Shown: positions 28,149 through 37,749, counted from the stretch's first letter. The stretch: DNA of 64,000 nucleotides from Alteromonas sp. LOR (GCF_000753865.1 NZ_JQFW01000014.1:62001-126000); one strand, 5' to 3'. Translations and numbers: made by a program. The notes: generated by a model from the sequence alone, not told the origin.

Positions 28149-28602
28149 AAACTGGAAGGACACTAATAGCAGGCTTTTACTCTTTCAAGAGCACGCGCAT
28201 GGGTGCGGCGGCGAAGCCTAAAGGATTCAACAAAAAGGCTGGAGACGTAAGGTCGTAACAGACTGCATGTACTTATTTTAAAACGCAGTGAATCGATGCT
28301 ATGCGGGGGAATGCCTAAACTGGAAGGCTTGTAATGAGCAGGCTTTTACTCTTTCAATAGCTCGCGCATGGGTGCGGCGGCGAAGCCTACAGGATGCAAC
28401 AAAAAGGCTGGATACGTAAGGTCGTAACAGACTGCATTTACTTATTTTAAAACGCAGTGAATCGATGCTATGCGGGGAATGCTTAAACTGGAAGGCTTGT
28501 AAAGAGCAGGCTTTTACTCTTTCAAGAGCCCGCGCATGGGTGCGGCGGCAAAGCCTACAGGGCGTAACAAAAAGGCTGGATCCGTAAGGTCATAACAGAC
28601 TG
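28149..28602. repeat. 168-bp tandem repeat, about 2.7 units
   Basis: Units start at AAACTGGAAGG at 28149, 28317 and 28485, exactly 168 bases apart; the third stops at about 28602 after AACAGACTG. Identity between units is high. In each unit AGGCTT and AAGCCT close a 49-base stem-loop (28171-28219, 28340-28388, 28508-28556) that encloses two small hairpins, CTCTTTCAAGAG and CGCATGGGTGCG. An inverted partial copy (TTACGTATCCAGCCTTT, about 28665-28682) faces the array. There is no ribosome site or sustained open frame, so it is not a coding repeat. Confidence 0.85.
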
Positions 28603-28603
28603 T

Positions 28604-28706
28604 CTGCAGCAGGGATGCTGCAGCCAAGCCTCCATGGATGGAATCTCGGCGTGTCTGTGTAGGCCTTACGTATCCAGCCTTTATTCAGCGGATGCAGCGC
28701 ATCCGC
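28604..28706. other. Two hairpins and inverted repeat fragment beside mdh
   Basis: CTGCAGC/GCTGCAG (28604-28623) and GCGGATGC-AGC-GCATCCGC (28688-28706) flank the inverted fragment of the 168-bp repeat. The second hairpin ends 11 bases from the mdh stop and may act as its 3' end, although no T run follows on the minus strand. Confidence 0.55.
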
Positions 28707-28717
28707 CAACAGCCTAA

Positions 28718-29656
28718 TTAGCCGTTTACGAAGTCTACGCCTAGCTTGATATCGCCACGTAGGCCTTCAAGCATGTCGTTTTTCGCTTTTTCTTCAAATG
28801 CGCTTAGCTCGCCGTATGGCAAGATTTCTTCAACACCGTTTGCACTAAGGCGAACTGGGTGTGCAAAGAATGCTGCATCATCGCTGTCATCAGTTTGAAC
28901 GTAAGTGTATTCAACCACGTTCTCACCTTGCATTGCTGCTACAAGAGATAGGCAGAATCGCGCTGCTGCTTGACCCATAGAAAGGGTTGCAGAACCGCCG
29001 CCAGCTTTCGCTTCAACAACTTCAGTACCCGCATTTTGGATACGAGTCGTTAGGCTAGCCACTTCTTCATCGGTAAACTCAACACCTTCAACTTGTGAAA
29101 GAAGAGGTAGAATAGTTGTGCCAGAGTGACCACCAATTACTGGTACGTGCACAGAAGCAACATCTACACCTTTAAGCTCAGCAACGAAGGTTTCGGCACG
29201 AATAACGTCAAGCGTAGTTACACCGAAAAGTTTGTTTTTGTTGTAAACGCCTTTTGCTTTAAGCGTTTCAGCTGCAATAGCAACTGTAGTGTTAACTGGG
29301 TTGGTGATGATTCCAACACACGCATCTGGACAGTTATCAGCAACACCTTCAATAAGGTTTTTAACGATTCCAGCGTTGATGTTGAATAGATCAGAACGAT
29401 CCATACCCGGCTTACGTGGCATACCAGCTGGAATAAGAACAACGTCTGATCCAGTTAGTGCACCAGCTAGGTCATCTTTACCGTGACCGGTTACTTTAAC
29501 CGCAGTGGGGATGTGGCTTAAATCAACTGCAACACCAGGTACAACTGGCGCAACATCATAAAGCGCTAAATCTGAACCTGCTGGCAATTGTGTTTTTAAC
29601 AACAACGACAGCGCTTGACCGATACCACCTGCAGCACCTAACACGGCTACTTTCAT
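28718..29656 (-). CDS. mdh: Malate dehydrogenase
   Basis: 312 residues, with the numbering of the E. coli enzyme: dinucleotide-binding GAAGGIGQ (7-14), substrate arginines Arg81 and Arg87 (PRKPGMDR), Asp150 and Arg153 in [11 protein letters not shown], and catalytic His177 in VIGGHSGT. It interconverts malate and oxaloacetate with NAD in the TCA cycle. It is divergent from argR, the common gammaproteobacterial arrangement, with a 261-bp shared region. Confidence 0.97.
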   Translation of the reverse strand: MKVAVLGAAGGIGQALSLLLKTQLPAGSDLALYDVAPVVPGVAVDLSHIPTAVKVTGHGKDDLAGALTGSDVVLIPAGMPRKPGMDRSDLFNINAGIVKNLIEGVADNCPDACVGIITNPVNTTVAIAAETLKAKGVYNKNKLFGVTTLDVIRAETFVAELKGVDVASVHVPVIGGHSGTTILPLLSQVEGVEFTDEEVASLTTRIQNAGTEVVEAKAGGGSATLSMGQAAARFCLSLVAAMQGENVVEYTYVQTDDSDDAAFFAHPVRLSANGVEEILPYGELSAFEEKAKNDMLEGLRGDIKLGVDFVNG

Positions 29657-29765
29657 ACCATTTCTCCTATGGGATTACTCACGTATTTAAACGGAACGTC
29701 ACACTAATGCAACGCGGGGGAAAACTCAATCACCGGATCGTCTTATTGACGTCATAAGCAGCGAT

Positions 29766-29803
29766 TTTTTGTCAATATTCATTATCATGGATGATTATGC
29801 AAA
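29766..29803. promoter_or_regulatory. Candidate pair of ARG boxes (ArgR operator)
   Basis: Two 18-base sites, 29766-29783 and 29786-29803, lie side by side with a 2-base gap. The second (CATGGATGATTATGCAAA) fits the ARG box consensus WNTGAATWWWWATTCANW at most positions; the first keeps only the ATTCA half well. The position between argR and mdh fits ArgR autoregulation. This is read by eye, not scored. Confidence 0.45.
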
Positions 29804-29917
29804 CAAATTGCCTAAAGTCCACCTGTGGGGCACAATATGCGAATAAAAACCAGATTCTCACGTTTTTGTCACGCCCTACCGACGAAAACGATAAACGACA
29901 TGAAAAAAGAGCGCTGA

Positions 29918-30382
29918 ATGGCTAATACAAAACAAGAACAACTGATTAAAGCTTTCAAAGAGATACTTAAAGCAGAGAGCTACGGTTCACAAGGTGAAAT
30001 TGTAGATGCCTTAAAGGCCCAAGATTTTGACAACATCAGTCAGTCGAAGATATCAAGAATGCTCAGTAAGTTTGGCGCAGTACGTACTCGTAACGCCCGT
30101 GGGGACATGGTGTACTGCCTTCCCCCTGAGCTGGGTATGCCTACCGCTAAAAGCCCCCTAAAACAGCTTGTGCTTGATGTAGTACACAATAATGTCATGG
30201 TTATCATTAGAACTAGCCCCGGCGCCGCACAGCTCATTGCTCGCCTCCTCGACTCATTGAGTAAGAAAGACGGCGTATTGGGCACCATTGCCGGTGATGA
30301 TACTATCTTTATCGCCCCTGCGGATGTTCAGAAAATTGAAGAATTGAGAATTCGTGTGGAAGAGTTATTCGACAATGTTTGA
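29918..30382 (+). CDS. argR: Arginine repressor
   Basis: 154 residues. N-terminal winged helix ([54 protein letters not shown]) with the Ser-Arg recognition motif, and the C-terminal hexamer/arginine-binding domain ([31 protein letters not shown] with the Asp pair). It represses arginine synthesis when arginine is present. A candidate operator lies upstream. Its stop codon is in the first unit of a six-unit 16-bp tandem array. Confidence 0.96.
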   Translation: MANTKQEQLIKAFKEILKAESYGSQGEIVDALKAQDFDNISQSKISRMLSKFGAVRTRNARGDMVYCLPPELGMPTAKSPLKQLVLDVVHNNVMVIIRTSPGAAQLIARLLDSLSKKDGVLGTIAGDDTIFIAPADVQKIEELRIRVEELFDNV

Positions 30383-30467
30383 TAAAGACAGTGTTTAATA
30401 GAGACAGGGTCTAATAGAGACAGGGTTTAACAAAGACAGTTTTTAACTGAGACAATCTCTAACTAAG
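30372..30467 (+). repeat. 16-bp tandem repeat, six units, over the argR stop codon
   Basis: Units begin at 30372, 30388, 30404, 30420, 30436 and 30452, pattern ACARNNTYTRAYNRAG (for example ACAGTGTTTAATAGAG). Unit 1 contains the TGA stop of argR (30380-30382) followed at once by TAA. A 16-base period rotates the frame, so stop codons appear in more than one frame across the array. Confidence 0.9.
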
Positions 30468-30499
30468 TAGCGCCGAGTAATAAACATCACAGCCTATAG

Positions 30500-30549
30500 A
30501 AAAGCCGTCGACGGACATTCACTATGAAGTGAGGTCATCGGCGGCTTTT
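30500..30549. terminator. Bidirectional terminator between argR and the DJ-1/PfpI gene
   Basis: AAAAGCCGTCGA (30500-30511) pairs with TCGGCGGCTTTT (30538-30549) with one G-U; an inner TTCACT/AGTGA stem extends the fold. T runs follow on both strands, and the two genes converge here. Confidence 0.85.
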
Positions 30550-30608
30550 TACGTTTTAGTTCGCGTTATCGCGTTATTTGAACCATCGCTTTAGTGCTCC
30601 TAAGCACT

Positions 30609-31292
30609 CTAAGACAGCAACTTAATTAAAGCATCTGCTGCAGGTCGTGATGACGGTGGATTTTGCCCCGTTACCAGTAACCCATCAGTACATACCTTCA
30701 CAGCAAAATCTTCTGCAGCTTCAAATTTACCGCCCTTTTTGCGCAGTTCGTCTTCCACTAAATACGGCACTACTTCTGTTAACTGCATTGCCTCTTCTTC
30801 ACTGTTTGTGAAGCCTGTAACTGATTTCCCCGCTACAAGATAGCTACCGTCAGGTGCTTTCACATCTTTAAGTACGATTGGCGCATGGCACACCGCACCA
30901 ACAGGCTTATTCGCAGCAATAGTATCTTCAATTAATTTAATTGAATGAGCGTTGTCCGACAAATCCCATAATGGACCATGTCCGCCTGGGTAAAATACCG
31001 CATCGAATTCTTCTGCTCTCACATCTTCTAACGGAATTGTAGATGCGATTGCACTTCGGGCAATATCGTCTTTTGTGTAGCGGATAGCATCGTCGGTCAT
31101 CGCGTCGTCGGAGAGGCTATTGGGGTCGATAGGTACCTGACCACCCATAGTCGATGCGAGTGTAATGGAGTAGCCTTGGTCTTTGAATGCATAGTAGGGA
31201 GCGGCAAACTCTTCCAACCACATACCGGTTTTGTTACCCGTATCGCCCATGATTTCGTGTGATGTCATTACCATAAGAATAGACTTTGACAT
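30609..31292 (-). CDS. DJ-1/PfpI-family protein (type 1 glutamine amidotransferase fold)
   Basis: 227 residues. The nucleophile elbow is GAVCHAPIVL with Cys135 followed by His136; an upstream Glu (WLEEFAAPY, about 27-28) completes the expected triad. DAVFYPGGHGPLWDL is typical of Hsp31-like members. These proteins act as glyoxalase III/deglycase or chaperones in the cytoplasm; which one applies here cannot be decided from sequence. An AGGAGGTC ribosome site precedes the start. Confidence 0.88.
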   Translation of the reverse strand: MSKSILMVMTSHEIMGDTGNKTGMWLEEFAAPYYAFKDQGYSITLASTMGGQVPIDPNSLSDDAMTDDAIRYTKDDIARSAIASTIPLEDVRAEEFDAVFYPGGHGPLWDLSDNAHSIKLIEDTIAANKPVGAVCHAPIVLKDVKAPDGSYLVAGKSVTGFTNSEEEAMQLTEVVPYLVEDELRKKGGKFEAAEDFAVKVCTDGLLVTGQNPPSSRPAADALIKLLS

Positions 31293-31360
31293 TTGACCTC
31301 CTTGCGTTGATTTCCAGAATATAGAGTCTTCTTCTTTCGTCCAAGGTGAATGATTAGATC

Positions 31361-31399
31361 AAAAAAAATGCCACTGCCCATAAAGGGGAGTGGCATTTT
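31361..31399 (-). terminator. Terminator after the TonB-dependent receptor
   Basis: AAAATGCCACT (31365-31375) pairs with AGTGGCATTTT (31389-31399); eight A on the plus strand give a T run on the minus strand. Confidence 0.9.
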
Positions 31400-31426
31400 A
31401 CACTACAAAGATTTTATATCATTTGA

Positions 31427-34400
31427 TTAGAAGTCGTATTTAATACCGAACTGTAGCTGCCATACAGACTGAGAAAGAATCTCAAGGTTCTGAATGCGGT
31501 CTTCGCCGTTAAGGTCGAAGTACTCATATTGGCCATCTACGATGTTAGCTGATACAACTGCGCGCTCATACTCGTAACGAGTACGCTCAATGCGGCCCCA
31601 ATCGTCATTTAACAAGTTACCGAAGTTCTCAATATCAAAGAATACCGTTAGTTTGTGCTCTGGGTAGAACGCAGGTAGTTCTTGTTGGATACGAACATCG
31701 ATGATTGTTGACCAGCGAGAGTTGTCACCGTTACGAGCGGCAATGCCACCTTTATACTGTGCTAACTCAGAGCTATTGATGTAATCAAAAAACGCTTGTT
31801 GTGCCGCTGGATCACCGTCGAAAGATGATGAAGCGAACAACGGATCATCCATACCAGATGGAACGTATAGTAAGTGACCTGCATCATCGTTACGGCTTTC
31901 ACGAGCACAACGACCGCCACCAACATCTAGCACACACGCGTTGTTTTCGTCGAACGTGTAGCTGTAAGGTTGACCAGAACGACGTTCTGCGAATACTGAC
32001 ACTTTAGTTTGGTAGCCATCGATAAACTCTTGGCTCCAGTTAAAGCGCATTTTCCATAAATGCTCAGTTTGGAAACTAGAAGTTCCTGCACGAGGCTGCT
32101 GACGATCGTAGGCAGCAAAGTCTGAATAGTTAGACGTTGCGGTTGACGAAGTACCGTAACCGATGTCTTCTACGTCAGCATATGTATAGCTGGTGAAGAA
32201 ATCGAAAGAACCGTACGCAGTTTCCCATGCATTTGTTGCTGACAATGCGTAAAGCATTGAGTCGCCTTCATCCACAGATCCTGTTGCGATTGCTTCTGGT
32301 CCTTCACTACAGTCGTAAACACCACGACCATCTGGTGCAGTACCAACAGGCTCTTCACAACGTTGGTCGTACCAATAAGTCGCGTTTTCTAGCTTGTTAT
32401 AAAGAACGTCAGCAGAGAATACCCAACCTTCAAGCATTTCCATTTCTGGCTCGTGGGCAACACCTAAGCTCACTTTCCACGTTGTTGGTATATCAAAGTC
32501 TGAGCGAAGCGCATTTACTGCTCCATCAGGATCAGTATTCGCAAGCTGATCTAGGATATTCTGAGGAATATACTGACCTGTTACTGGGTCTGGCGTAGTC
32601 GGTACTTGGTAAGTTTGACCAGAACCGAAATCTTCGTAGTTATCAGAGATTACACCGTCGTTAGAGTAACTGTTTGATACCCAAACACTTGGTGCACCAC
32701 CAGAGAAGCGACCGATACCACCACGAACTGTCGTGTAATCAGATGCATACCACTGGAATGAAACACGTGGTAGAAGTAGGTCTAAGCCATCGATGTCATT
32801 TGCATTTGAGTAACCGTAGCGGTCAACAAAGTTTTGGTTTTCGCGAATAGAACCTTCTGATTCGTACCAGTCATAACGAAGACCAGCGTCGATAGTAAGT
32901 TCTGACGTAGCGGCCCATGAATCTTGGATATATAACGAGTTGTAGTTATAACCCCAGATAGCGCGCAAATCGTCTTCGTTGTTACTTACCGCATTATCGT
33001 ATAAAAGTGCTGACGCTTGAGCGTTGCGCAAATCATCGATACTGTCGAATAAGTAAGAACCTTCAGAGTTCTGAGCAAATAAGTTGTCTACATCAACTTC
33101 TTCACGTTCAAAACCAGCCTTAATAATGTGATCGCCAGTGGTATAAATTGCCACCGCTTTCATTTGTAGGAAGTCTTGGTCTAACGAGTTTCCGTGACGG
33201 AAGCGGTCTGGACCAATTGTAAGGTAGTTTTCATCACCATCTACTTCGCGAAGGAAAACAGCAAAGTTAGGGAATTCAGACCCGTTTAACGAATCTTGAC
33301 CTGTTGCTTGTGTTGTACTTGCAATTTTGAACTGAGTAGAGAAGTTCGTTGTCCAGTCTGAGAACACGTGAGCAATAAAGCTTTCTACTTCTTCTGAGCG
33401 GTCGTACCACGTCGACGATGCACCTAGTACTTCATCGTTAGTAAGGAAGTTGTTACCGTTTTGCTCATTGATTGAGTTACCTTCAGTTCTCATGTAAGTG
33501 AACTTGGCGCGGTGGTCTTTTGCGATGTTCCAATCGATGTTTGCTAATACTTTTTCATCTTGTACAGCGTCTTTTTGGAAATTACCAACATCGAAGCCCC
33601 ATACGTCTGAAACAACCTGAGATACTTCAGCAAGGTCATCAAGAGTAATGTTTTCTTGTTCGTTAACCGCACCAGAGCCTAAAGGGCCGTTGTTAAGCGG
33701 AGCAACTGCTTCAAACTTGTCGTAGGCAACAAAGAAGAAAAGCTTATCTTTAATAAGCGGACCGCCAAGCGTAGCAACAAAAGTTTCTTCTTCGAAATCG
33801 AAGTTGAAGTCTTCGTCACCATTGTTTTCGCCAATCATGCCGTCGTCAGTGTAGTAGTAACCTACTGAGCCATGAAATTCGTTTGTACCTGACTTAGTTA
33901 CCGCGTTGATAGTACCGCCAGTAAAGCCATTGTACTCAACGTCAAACGGTGCTGTTTGAATCGATAGAGACTCAATTGCGTCGTAAGAAATAGGAGAACG
34001 CTGTGTAGGATAGCCGTTCGCGTTAAGACCAAAACGGTCATTTAACGCAACACCATCTACCGTAAGTGAGTTAAAGCGGTTGTTTGCACCAGCAATGCTC
34101 AACTCTTTTGAACCACCGCTTTGGACGTTTACAGACGCGAATGGGTCAAGTTGTGCAGCATCAGTAATGTCACGGTCGATTGAAGCAACTTCGCTAAGTG
34201 CTTTAAGGCCTAAACTCGTGCTTAGCCCTTCGTTGCTGTAACCAGCTGTAGCTCGAGTACCTGTAACAGTAATAACTTCGGCTGCATTAGCCGACTGAAC
34301 GGTAACTGGAAGCGCCAACGCTTGATCTAGTGATAAGTAAACATCCTCTACCTTCGTTGGTACGAAACCATCACCAGAGATAGTAACTGTGTAGGGACCA

Positions 34401-34636
34401 CCGACACGAAGACCACGTGAAGAGAAAGTACCGTTTTCGTTGGTTGTTGCTGTCGAAATAGTACCTGTTGGTTCGTGCTTGATAGTTACGGTGGCGCCGG
34501 CAAGATTTGCCCCTGCTTCGCTAACAACATTGCCTCGGATTGCAGACGTTGTTGTTTGAGCCATAACTGTACCAGCTAGGCCAGCAGAAACAGCAACTGC
34601 GATTGCAACGCGGCTGAGTTTTGCTTTGAAGTTCAT
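31427..34636 (-). CDS. Oar-like TonB-dependent receptor
   Basis: 1069 residues. A signal peptide (about 1-26, ending TVMA) is followed by a carboxypeptidase-regulatory/CnaB-like domain (IRGNVVSEAGANLAGATVTIKHEPTGT..., about 33-115), a plug domain (IDRDITDAAQLDPFASVNVQSGGSKELSIAGANNRFNSLTVDG) and a large beta-barrel ending QFGIKYDF. This Oar-like type is common in Alteromonas and takes up large substrates such as peptides or glycans across the outer membrane, powered by TonB. The ligand is unknown. Its 381-bp upstream region is shared with the PhnD-like gene. Confidence 0.93.
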   Translation of the reverse strand: MNFKAKLSRVAIAVAVSAGLAGTVMAQTTTSAIRGNVVSEAGANLAGATVTIKHEPTGTISTATTNENGTFSSRGLRVGGPYTVTISGDGFVPTKVEDVYLSLDQALALPVTVQSANAAEVITVTGTRATAGYSNEGLSTSLGLKALSEVASIDRDITDAAQLDPFASVNVQSGGSKELSIAGANNRFNSLTVDGVALNDRFGLNANGYPTQRSPISYDAIESLSIQTAPFDVEYNGFTGGTINAVTKSGTNEFHGSVGYYYTDDGMIGENNGDEDFNFDFEEETFVATLGGPLIKDKLFFFVAYDKFEAVAPLNNGPLGSGAVNEQENITLDDLAEVSQVVSDVWGFDVGNFQKDAVQDEKVLANIDWNIAKDHRAKFTYMRTEGNSINEQNGNNFLTNDEVLGASSTWYDRSEEVESFIAHVFSDWTTNFSTQFKIASTTQATGQDSLNGSEFPNFAVFLREVDGDENYLTIGPDRFRHGNSLDQDFLQMKAVAIYTTGDHIIKAGFEREEVDVDNLFAQNSEGSYLFDSIDDLRNAQASALLYDNAVSNNEDDLRAIWGYNYNSLYIQDSWAATSELTIDAGLRYDWYESEGSIRENQNFVDRYGYSNANDIDGLDLLLPRVSFQWYASDYTTVRGGIGRFSGGAPSVWVSNSYSNDGVISDNYEDFGSGQTYQVPTTPDPVTGQYIPQNILDQLANTDPDGAVNALRSDFDIPTTWKVSLGVAHEPEMEMLEGWVFSADVLYNKLENATYWYDQRCEEPVGTAPDGRGVYDCSEGPEAIATGSVDEGDSMLYALSATNAWETAYGSFDFFTSYTYADVEDIGYGTSSTATSNYSDFAAYDRQQPRAGTSSFQTEHLWKMRFNWSQEFIDGYQTKVSVFAERRSGQPYSYTFDENNACVLDVGGGRCARESRNDDAGHLLYVPSGMDDPLFASSSFDGDPAAQQAFFDYINSSELAQYKGGIAARNGDNSRWSTIIDVRIQQELPAFYPEHKLTVFFDIENFGNLLNDDWGRIERTRYEYERAVVSANIVDGQYEYFDLNGEDRIQNLEILSQSVWQLQFGIKYDF

Positions 34637-35017
34637 GTGTGTGTTTCCCTTTTGTTTAGAATTTTTTTCTAATTAGATGTTACAGACAACTTTTGCTCGC
34701 CCTGCTTGTGAGCAAGATTTGGCTAAATTGTCTTCGAGCTTCGTGTCATTTTTATTACAAAATTGCATTTTTGTTTACGCAGAGTTCAGATATCGTAAAC
34801 AGCTACGCTTATTTAAGCTGACCAGGTGGTCAAGTTAAATTACCTATTGTTATTATTGTTTCCAACTCGCAATTTACATCGCTATTCTTGCCACACCCGC
34901 GACTAATAAACAGCGTTTAACAAAAATCAGATTAACCCAGACAAAATTCATTAAAATCAGTACAGTAGACCATTCAAATAAATTTACCTATTGCAATAAA
35001 TAATCTTAGCTGTTGAA
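34637..35017. promoter_or_regulatory. Divergent control region with TGACCA/TGGTCA palindrome
   Basis: About 380 AT-rich bases between the TonB receptor and the PhnD-like gene. At 34819-34832 TGACCAGGTGGTCA forms two 6-bp arms around GG, a plausible operator. The related half GGTCAAGTT also occurs at about 38981 after the nucleoside transporter. No riboswitch or small ORF is evident. Confidence 0.4.
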
Positions 35018-35905
35018 ATGTCACTTTCAATTATTAACTTTATTGGTCGTTTTTTGACAACTCTTCGAATTGTTTCTTCATTAAAATGGTGGTTGTTACT
35101 ATTCGCAGCGGTTTGCTGCGTCTCAGTCAATTATTTTTCAAATTTACGGAACTTTTCTGACATACCACCACAAACAGGTCAGTATTTAACCTGCAATGGC
35201 GAATTTTCAGCCAACGCCGACCGATTTTCAGTATATGTTACAGACAGCAGAATTGCACAGCTTGCTAGCGAAAAAATCTGTAACAATAGTGTCATAAAAC
35301 GGCAATATGGAGAGGTAAAGGTAATAATTGGTCAGAGCGACTATGACACCTTTCGGTATATCAACCACGGCGTGGTTGATTTAGCATTAGTGAAGAGAAA
35401 CGTAGTAGACGCCTTTGCAGCCAACGATATCTACGGCTTAACGCCTATCGCATCTCACCCAGATTACGGGGCATTTTTTATCTCGTTACGAGAAAAGCCA
35501 AAATTGGAAAAAGAATATTTATTGGGCAAGCGAATTGGCTTGCTCGACTACCCTAGCAGCCGCTCGGGGCACATAGTACCTAAAACAGTATTGAAGCGGC
35601 TTGGGTTAAGTGACACTAATGTGAACATTGTGTATTACAGCTCACATCAAGAACTAAGGCGTGCCCTGCTCGCTGGTGAGGTTGATATCATTTCTTCTTA
35701 TTGGGCAAAAGACGATGAAGAAATTCTGTCAAAAAATTATACCGCACCATTATTACAGCAGGTAAGCGGAATGCGTTGGTATTTAAAGATGCAAACTCAA
35801 AACACCGACCTATTTTGCGCAATGCAGTCAGTCATCCATGATATCGCTATGGCACATCCTCGTCCCTATTATAAGAATATTGTTCTTGAGGAAGGCTGCC
35901 GATGA
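35018..35905 (+). CDS. PhnD/SsuA-like periplasmic binding protein, membrane-anchored
   Basis: 295 residues. One uncleaved-looking N-terminal helix (about 22-42: SLKWWLLLFAAVCCVSVNYF) precedes a type 2 periplasmic-binding domain with the PhnD layout: DTFRYINHGVVDLALVKRNVVDAF, LTPIASHPDYGAFFISL, KRIGLLDYPSSRSGHIVPKTVLKRLGL and ELRRALLAGEVDIISSYW. No ABC transporter genes are near, so it is more likely a sensor or partner than a transport protein. Its stop overlaps the start of the next gene (ATGA). Confidence 0.78.
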   Translation: MSLSIINFIGRFLTTLRIVSSLKWWLLLFAAVCCVSVNYFSNLRNFSDIPPQTGQYLTCNGEFSANADRFSVYVTDSRIAQLASEKICNNSVIKRQYGEVKVIIGQSDYDTFRYINHGVVDLALVKRNVVDAFAANDIYGLTPIASHPDYGAFFISLREKPKLEKEYLLGKRIGLLDYPSSRSGHIVPKTVLKRLGLSDTNVNIVYYSSHQELRRALLAGEVDIISSYWAKDDEEILSKNYTAPLLQQVSGMRWYLKMQTQNTDLFCAMQSVIHDIAMAHPRPYYKNIVLEEGCR

Positions 35906-36870
35906 ACATTTCAAATAAACTGACATTTAAGTCTAAGCGACGAATTGTTATTAATGGATTGATGCTGCTCTTTTTATTGCAGTGCATAGCTGTTGCAGGA
36001 CAGTTTGTTTCTTATCAAAGCACGCTTCATAGCGCTATTGATAAGGTTGAACGAAGAATTAGTTTAGACAGCGCTTTTTTAGATGTGGGTAATCAAACCC
36101 TGCAAACGCCGGTAAATAGCTACGCAATATGGCAATACACTACAACGTTGAATGCGGAGCTCTCTACCCAAGGCTACCCTGTTTTAGTGAAGTCGATTCA
36201 AGGTGTGGAATTTAAAAGCGAGAAAATCACAAAAGCGAACTTTCCTAAAAGCTATACAACGGTGTTAAGAAATGCAGAACAACGCATAGATATAGAGATA
36301 GTAAGCAAACCTATATCTAACGCACTTGGTTTTAGTTGGACCGCGTTGATCGCATCACTTCTTATAATGCCAATGTTTGCGATTAACACCAGAACCACTG
36401 CAAAACAGAGAGCGCAGCGAGCAGAGGCATTATTGCCCCCAGCCCCAAAACTTATTATCAACTTGCAAGATAAAACCATATCTAACGGCGTCACCGATAA
36501 TGCAGTGACGTTACAGAACAAACCACTGTGTTTTTACACTGCGTTAGTGAAGTTCTGCATCGAGAATCCTGGAGTGCCATTGCCTCCGCACAAAGACGTA
36601 CCTAATGAGTTAGTCGCACTGGCGAATAAAAGTTTTGGCCGTCTTATTGAATTAGGTCATACCAAACGGAAAAGGCCAGACTTTAACGCCAATTTAGATA
36701 AAACCCTCAGCGAGATTCGAGCGTCACTTGATGAAGTGTTTGCCGACTTTAATGCTGAAAAAGAAACCTACTATCCGCCAAGAGCACAAGGTGAAGGTTC
36801 TCGCTCAAAACAACATTCTTATGCTTTACCCAAAATCGCTTTAGCTGACATAGAAATAATTGGTAACTAG
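35902..36870 (+). CDS. Two-helix membrane protein with possible winged-helix C-terminal domain
   Basis: 322 residues. A basic N-terminus (KSKRR) and TM1 (about 16-37) lead to a periplasmic domain of about 110 residues; TM2 (about 146-163) returns to a cytoplasmic tail that begins RTTAKQRAQRAEAL. The tail has KLIINLQDKTISNGVTDNAVTLQNKPLCFYTALVKFCIENPGVPLP, which recalls the start of OmpR-type winged helices (strands, then a helix and NPG turn), and a later LSEIRASLDEVF. That similarity is weak and my inference. It is coupled to the PhnD-like gene. Confidence 0.6.
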   Translation: MNISNKLTFKSKRRIVINGLMLLFLLQCIAVAGQFVSYQSTLHSAIDKVERRISLDSAFLDVGNQTLQTPVNSYAIWQYTTTLNAELSTQGYPVLVKSIQGVEFKSEKITKANFPKSYTTVLRNAEQRIDIEIVSKPISNALGFSWTALIASLLIMPMFAINTRTTAKQRAQRAEALLPPAPKLIINLQDKTISNGVTDNAVTLQNKPLCFYTALVKFCIENPGVPLPPHKDVPNELVALANKSFGRLIELGHTKRKRPDFNANLDKTLSEIRASLDEVFADFNAEKETYYPPRAQGEGSRSKQHSYALPKIALADIEIIGN

Positions 36871-37113
36871 GGGAGTTGATCTAGACAACTTGCTTTAAAT
36901 TTGAACAACAACGCTTTGTATGTGAATAATATTGACCAATTGGATAACTTCTTCATGTTTTAGTGAAGGGCCTGCAATACCTTGAAATATCGGTGAACTT
37001 CAAGAAAAGACCTAGCAAAGACCAGACCAAAGACTAACGAAACATGAATATAACATTGATTCGTGAGGGCTAAGCGCGTATCTTTGCACCAACAAAACCA
37101 GCTTTAAAGTACT

Positions 37114-37737
37114 ATGCAATCGCCATTAATTATTGCCATTTCTGGAGCGTCAGGCTCTGGGAAGTCTCTTTTTACGAAAAATTTATTTAACGGATTCAGC
37201 GCACAAGGCCGTCCTGTACAGGTTTTGCGCGAGGATCATTACTACCGTGCGCAAGATCATTTGCCCATGGAGCAGCGCGAGCAAAATAACTACGACCATC
37301 CAAACGCATTTGAGCACGAGTTGCTTAAAGCGCATTTGCAGGCGTTGAGAGAGGGGCAGCCAATTGACTATCCTCACTATTGCTATAAAACACATACTCG
37401 CTTGCCTGAAACTGAGCGCTTAAATCCAGCACCAGTTATCATTCTTGAAGGTATTATGTTGCTTGCTCGTACGGATCTCCTTCCTTTATATGATGTGAAA
37501 ATCTTTATCGACACGCCATTGGATATTTGTTTGATGCGCAGAATGATGCGCGACCTAAAAGAACGCGGTCGCTCTATAGAGTCTGTGGCCAAGCAATATG
37601 AAGAAACAGTAAAACCAATGTACCACCAATTCATTGAGCCAAGCCGCTTTACTGCCGACGTAGTAGTAACGCAGGGTGGAAAAAATCAAATTGCATTAGA
37701 TGTGATCAAATCACACATTCAGCAAGCGCTTCTTTAA
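37114..37737 (+). CDS. udk: Uridine kinase
   Basis: 207 residues with P-loop GASGSGKS at 11-18, LREDHYYRAQDHLPMEQREQNNYDHPNAFE, YPHYCYKTHTR, ILEGIMLL and LMRRMMRDLKERGRS lid. It phosphorylates uridine and cytidine for nucleotide salvage. It lies 12 bases before a nucleoside transporter, which supports the assignment. Confidence 0.93.
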   Translation: MQSPLIIAISGASGSGKSLFTKNLFNGFSAQGRPVQVLREDHYYRAQDHLPMEQREQNNYDHPNAFEHELLKAHLQALREGQPIDYPHYCYKTHTRLPETERLNPAPVIILEGIMLLARTDLLPLYDVKIFIDTPLDICLMRRMMRDLKERGRSIESVAKQYEETVKPMYHQFIEPSRFTADVVVTQGGKNQIALDVIKSHIQQALL

Positions 37738-37749
37738 GGGAATAACATT

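Noticed and set aside
28149..28602. CRISPR array
   Set aside because: Units are 168 bases and contiguous, with no short direct repeat and unique spacer pattern and no cas genes.
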